20,133 nt of DNA. It comes from Psilocybe azurescens. Its lineage: Eukaryota; Basidiomycota; Agaricomycetes; Agaricales; Agrocybaceae. Under the pieces are notes generated by a model. That model searched no databases and was not told the DNA's origin. It worked only from the letters and a program-made list of their open reading frames with translations. This document shows, piece after piece, positions 17,611 through 20,133 of the stretch; positions within the stretch are counted from its first letter, which is position 1, and each line of letters starts with the position of its first letter. A program made the translations under genes and the position numbers. The stretch lies in assembly GCA_023853785.1 (NCBI GenBank), contig JAJIRX010000406.1:1-20133 (forward strand), written 5' to 3'.

Positions 17611-20133
17611 ATGAGTCAAACCATCCAGGACCTTCCGGTTAGAATTTTGAGTTTCAACTGCGCAAAGTCCAGCCTAAGCGTAGAAACTATACTCGAACAT
17701 TTTGTATTAGCATACGATATTGTTTTTATCCAAGAACCTCCCTGGAGGTTTGTACGCACCGCACTGTCTACTTCTCGTAAGTCTGGCGATGATGTCATCG
17801 GCACCCCATTGCATCCCTCGTGGCTGCCTATGGTACGTACTCCCGAACCCGACTCTCGACTGAGGGTTATGGCCTATGTGTCTAACCGTTTGAAAGAGTT
17901 TACGTCCATCCATGCGTCGCGATCTCATTGATCATCGCGATGTCCTTATCCTCAGCCTGTTTGCAAATGGACAGTGCTACAACCTGATGAACATCTACTC
18001 AGACGACACCCATACGGCCGCTCTCCTCCTTGCGGAGGAGGCGGCCTCACTCCGCCCTTCATCTACATGGGGGTGACTTTAACATCCACTCCCAGGAATG
18101 GGATGGAGGCCATCGTGGCCATCCAGGAGTTGCCACTCAACTCCTCAATACTGCAGCGGAATTAGGTCTGCAACGGGCTCCTTTTGTGAACCCGGGGCCA
18201 ACCTTCTACCCCCGCATCCAAGGCTTTCGCTCAACAGTGATTGACTTGGTATTCGTGCAACCGGACCAAACCCTGACAGCGCAGGTCACCCGTGTGCACA
18301 ACGCCATGGGCGAAGTCGGATCACATCCCGCTTCGCTACTACTTTATCAATCTCTGCTGATTCTGGGGCCACGCCCTGCAGAGCTCTCAAAGCCGACAGA
18401 GTGGAGCAAATCCATTTTGTCAGAGTCATCGAGGGAGAGTTTGCCATTAAAGTGGACGAACACACCCCTCTCAACACACCCGATCAGATTGATGCAGTGG
18501 CGCCAAGCTATTGCTGATTCGTTCTCTGCAGCTTGGGAAACCTGCTCCAGAGAGGTCACTATTACGAGGCGCTCAAAACCGTGGTGGATGGATGAGTGCT
18601 CAGTCGCGCTTCAGGCCTACCGGGAACATGGTCTCCCGGAGGACTGGAAGCTTTATCAAAAGGCGGTTAAAAACGCCAAACGGGTTTTCTTTGATTCTAG
18701 GATCACAGAAATATCCATCACCAACAAGCGCACCTGGGACCTCATGTCTTGGGTCCAACAGCGCAAGTTACCCCCGTGCGAGGCTATTCAATATCAGGGC
18801 AGCCTTGCCACGCCCTTCCTCAGTTGTGGGATGCTCTCCACAACACCTATAACTTCGGCGTCGGACCGCGCGTTCAACATCGGCATTCTTGACTCCATCC
18901 CCAACATGCCCGTTCGGGGATGGGTCCCATTCTCTGCACTTGAGATGCGGGAGGCCTTGGCCTCTTGCTCCAACGTGTCGGCCCCAGGGCCGGACCACAT
19001 CAAGTGGTCTCATCTCAAGATGTTGATGCGGGGGCCCACCCACGTTTTCACCGTCTTACTCTCGCTTGCCAATGCCTGCCTTTAGGGTGGGGCACTGGCT
19101 CTTCAAGGAGTCCATGTCGGTTATCATCCCAAAACCGAACAAGCCCTCCTATTCCGCTCCAAAGGCATTCAGGCCAATTGTGCTCCTGAACACCGTTGGC
19201 AAATTGATTGAGAAAATGCTTTCCAATCGCATTCAGTTTGACGGCGTCGCCTCAGACGTCTTCCACCCAAATCAGATCGGAGGGATCCGTCAACGATCCA
19301 CCGAGGATGCCGGCCTCATCCTGGCGCGCATGGTGCGTGCTGGGTGGGCCAAGGGACTCAAGAATAGCGTCATTGCCTTTGATGTCGCTCAGTTCTTCCC
19401 GTCACTCAACCATGAGGTCCTCATGGCTATTCTCCGGAAGTTAGGGTTTAGCGACAACGTCGTTAAATTCTTCTCCCATTATCTGGTCGGTCGCTCTACG
19501 CAGTATGCGTGGGGTGACTTTATCTCCGACCTCCACCAGGCAGATGTAGGAGTGGGACAGGGCGGAGCCCTGTCCCCGGTCCTCTGCCCTTTATCTTACC
19601 CTCATTATGAGGCTGTTCGAGCTGGATCCACTCACTTGGGGGTGCTTGCTCTCATATGTCGATGATGGCACTCTCGTAGTGCAATCAAAATCCCTTCCCG
19701 ATAACTGTGAAGCCCTCAAACGGGCTTATGGTGTCATTTCGAACTGTTCAAGAAATTTGGACTCGCACTGGAGCACGACAAGTCTGAAGTATTTCACTTG
19801 ACCGCTCACACTCCAAAAGACAATCCCCCCTGTCGATCTGGGTTATGCTCCGGTACACCGGTGTGACTCTTCTCAAACCCAAGCTGTACTGGCGATACTT
19901 TGGGTTTCTATTTTGATCTTAAAGCTCACCTTCACCGAGCATGTCTGATACTACTCCACCAAGGCTGTCTGCCGTTAAGGCGATGAAGATGCTTGGTAGT
20001 TCTACCCTCGAGGCCTGCGCCCTGTCCAGAAGCGCGTCCTCTATCGCGCCTGCGATACTTCCTATAGTTACGTATGGCTTCTGTCTTGTACTTGCAGCTG
20101 CTCGCTGCAAAGGTGCCTTCATCATCTCTCTGT
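17611..20133 (+). mobile_element. Non-LTR retrotransposon (LINE) ORF2: APE-type endonuclease plus reverse transcriptase, frameshifted, runs off the right edge
   Basis: ATG 17611. The endonuclease runs first: VRILSFNCAKSS, then VFIQEPPW with the catalytic Glu (about 17725), LILSLFANGQCYNLMNIYSDD, GGDFNIHSQEWD (about 18070), GPTFYPRIQG followed by IDLVFVQP, and SDHIPLRYYF (about 18318, in another frame). A linker follows (RALKADRVEQIHFVRVIEGE; KPWWMDECSVALQAYREH). RT blocks: SVIIPKPNKPSYSAPKAFRP (about 19117), VLLNTVGKLIEKMLSNRI, NQIGGIRQRSTEDAG, AFDVAQFFPSLNHE (about 19377), VGQGGALSPVL (about 19550) and the catalytic YVDDGT (about 19657). It then enters the segment shared with the first copy (WRYLGFYFDLKLTFTEH, 19889 on). 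Frame changes occur near 17925, 18315, 18500, 19080, 19585 and 19745. Motif residues are otherwise kept, suggesting fairly recent loss or sequence errors. The RNase H domain expected downstream lies beyond the window. Confidence 0.9.

Noticed and set aside
1..20133. tRNA or rRNA genes
   Set aside because: I saw no cloverleaf with A and B boxes and no conserved rRNA segments on either strand when reading by eye.

Overview
The window looks like a stretch of basidiomycete, probably Agaricomycete, nuclear DNA made mostly of decayed genes and transposable elements. Reasons: many short GT-AG introns of about 46-67 nt with fungal branch points (for example CTAAC and TACTAAT just before acceptors), mushroom-type tnp2 (CACTA/EnSpm-like) transposase, non-LTR retrotransposons carrying an RNase H domain, a Copia-type gag, and an Spt5-like KOW gene of a kind I associate with mushroom genomes. 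There are no prokaryotic features. I cannot name the species.

Layout. 1-709 (-): 5' part of an unidentified gene running off the left edge, with a clean 52-nt intron and a coiled-coil-like tail. 1008-1580 (+): small three-exon unknown gene with one frameshift. 2171-4846 (+): long Spt5-like gene (NGN, several KOW-like segments, a CTR-like SPAWDPSSRTP motif) broken by many frameshifts. 5124-6547 (+): coiled-coil plus C3HC4 RING finger gene with many introns, frameshifted inside the RING. 6732-10469 (+): tnp2-type DNA transposase, nearly full length but frameshifted throughout. 11078-11449 (+): two-exon 107-aa unknown gene, the only complete, uninterrupted protein gene in the window. 12611-12808: possible small ORF. 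12974-13428 (+): remnant of a dual-specificity phosphatase whose catalytic loop is destroyed. 13708-14164 (-): small multi-exon gene hidden on the minus strand. 14506-14911: AT-rich, hairpin-rich block built around CTGTATGT/ACATACAG. 14928-16330 (+): 5'-truncated LINE (end of RT plus RNase H). 16441-16517: 57-bp tandem repeat. 16755-17595 (+): Copia-like gag with CCHC zinc knuckle. 17611-20133 (+): second LINE of the same family (endonuclease plus RT), running off the right edge.

How it fits together. The left half (Spt5-like, RING, tnp2) is three co-oriented genes with short spacers. They could be cargo and transposase of one element, or unrelated genes in a TE-rich region. The right half is two head-to-tail LINE copies. 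The second is preceded, after a single TAA and five codons in the same frame, by a gag-type ORF, which raises the possibility of a chimeric LINE that uses a Copia gag as its ORF1.

A caution covers everything: almost every gene shows single-base indels while its splice sites and codon-level homology stay good. That fits old pseudogenes, but also an assembly with uncorrected indel errors, and the sequence alone cannot separate the two.
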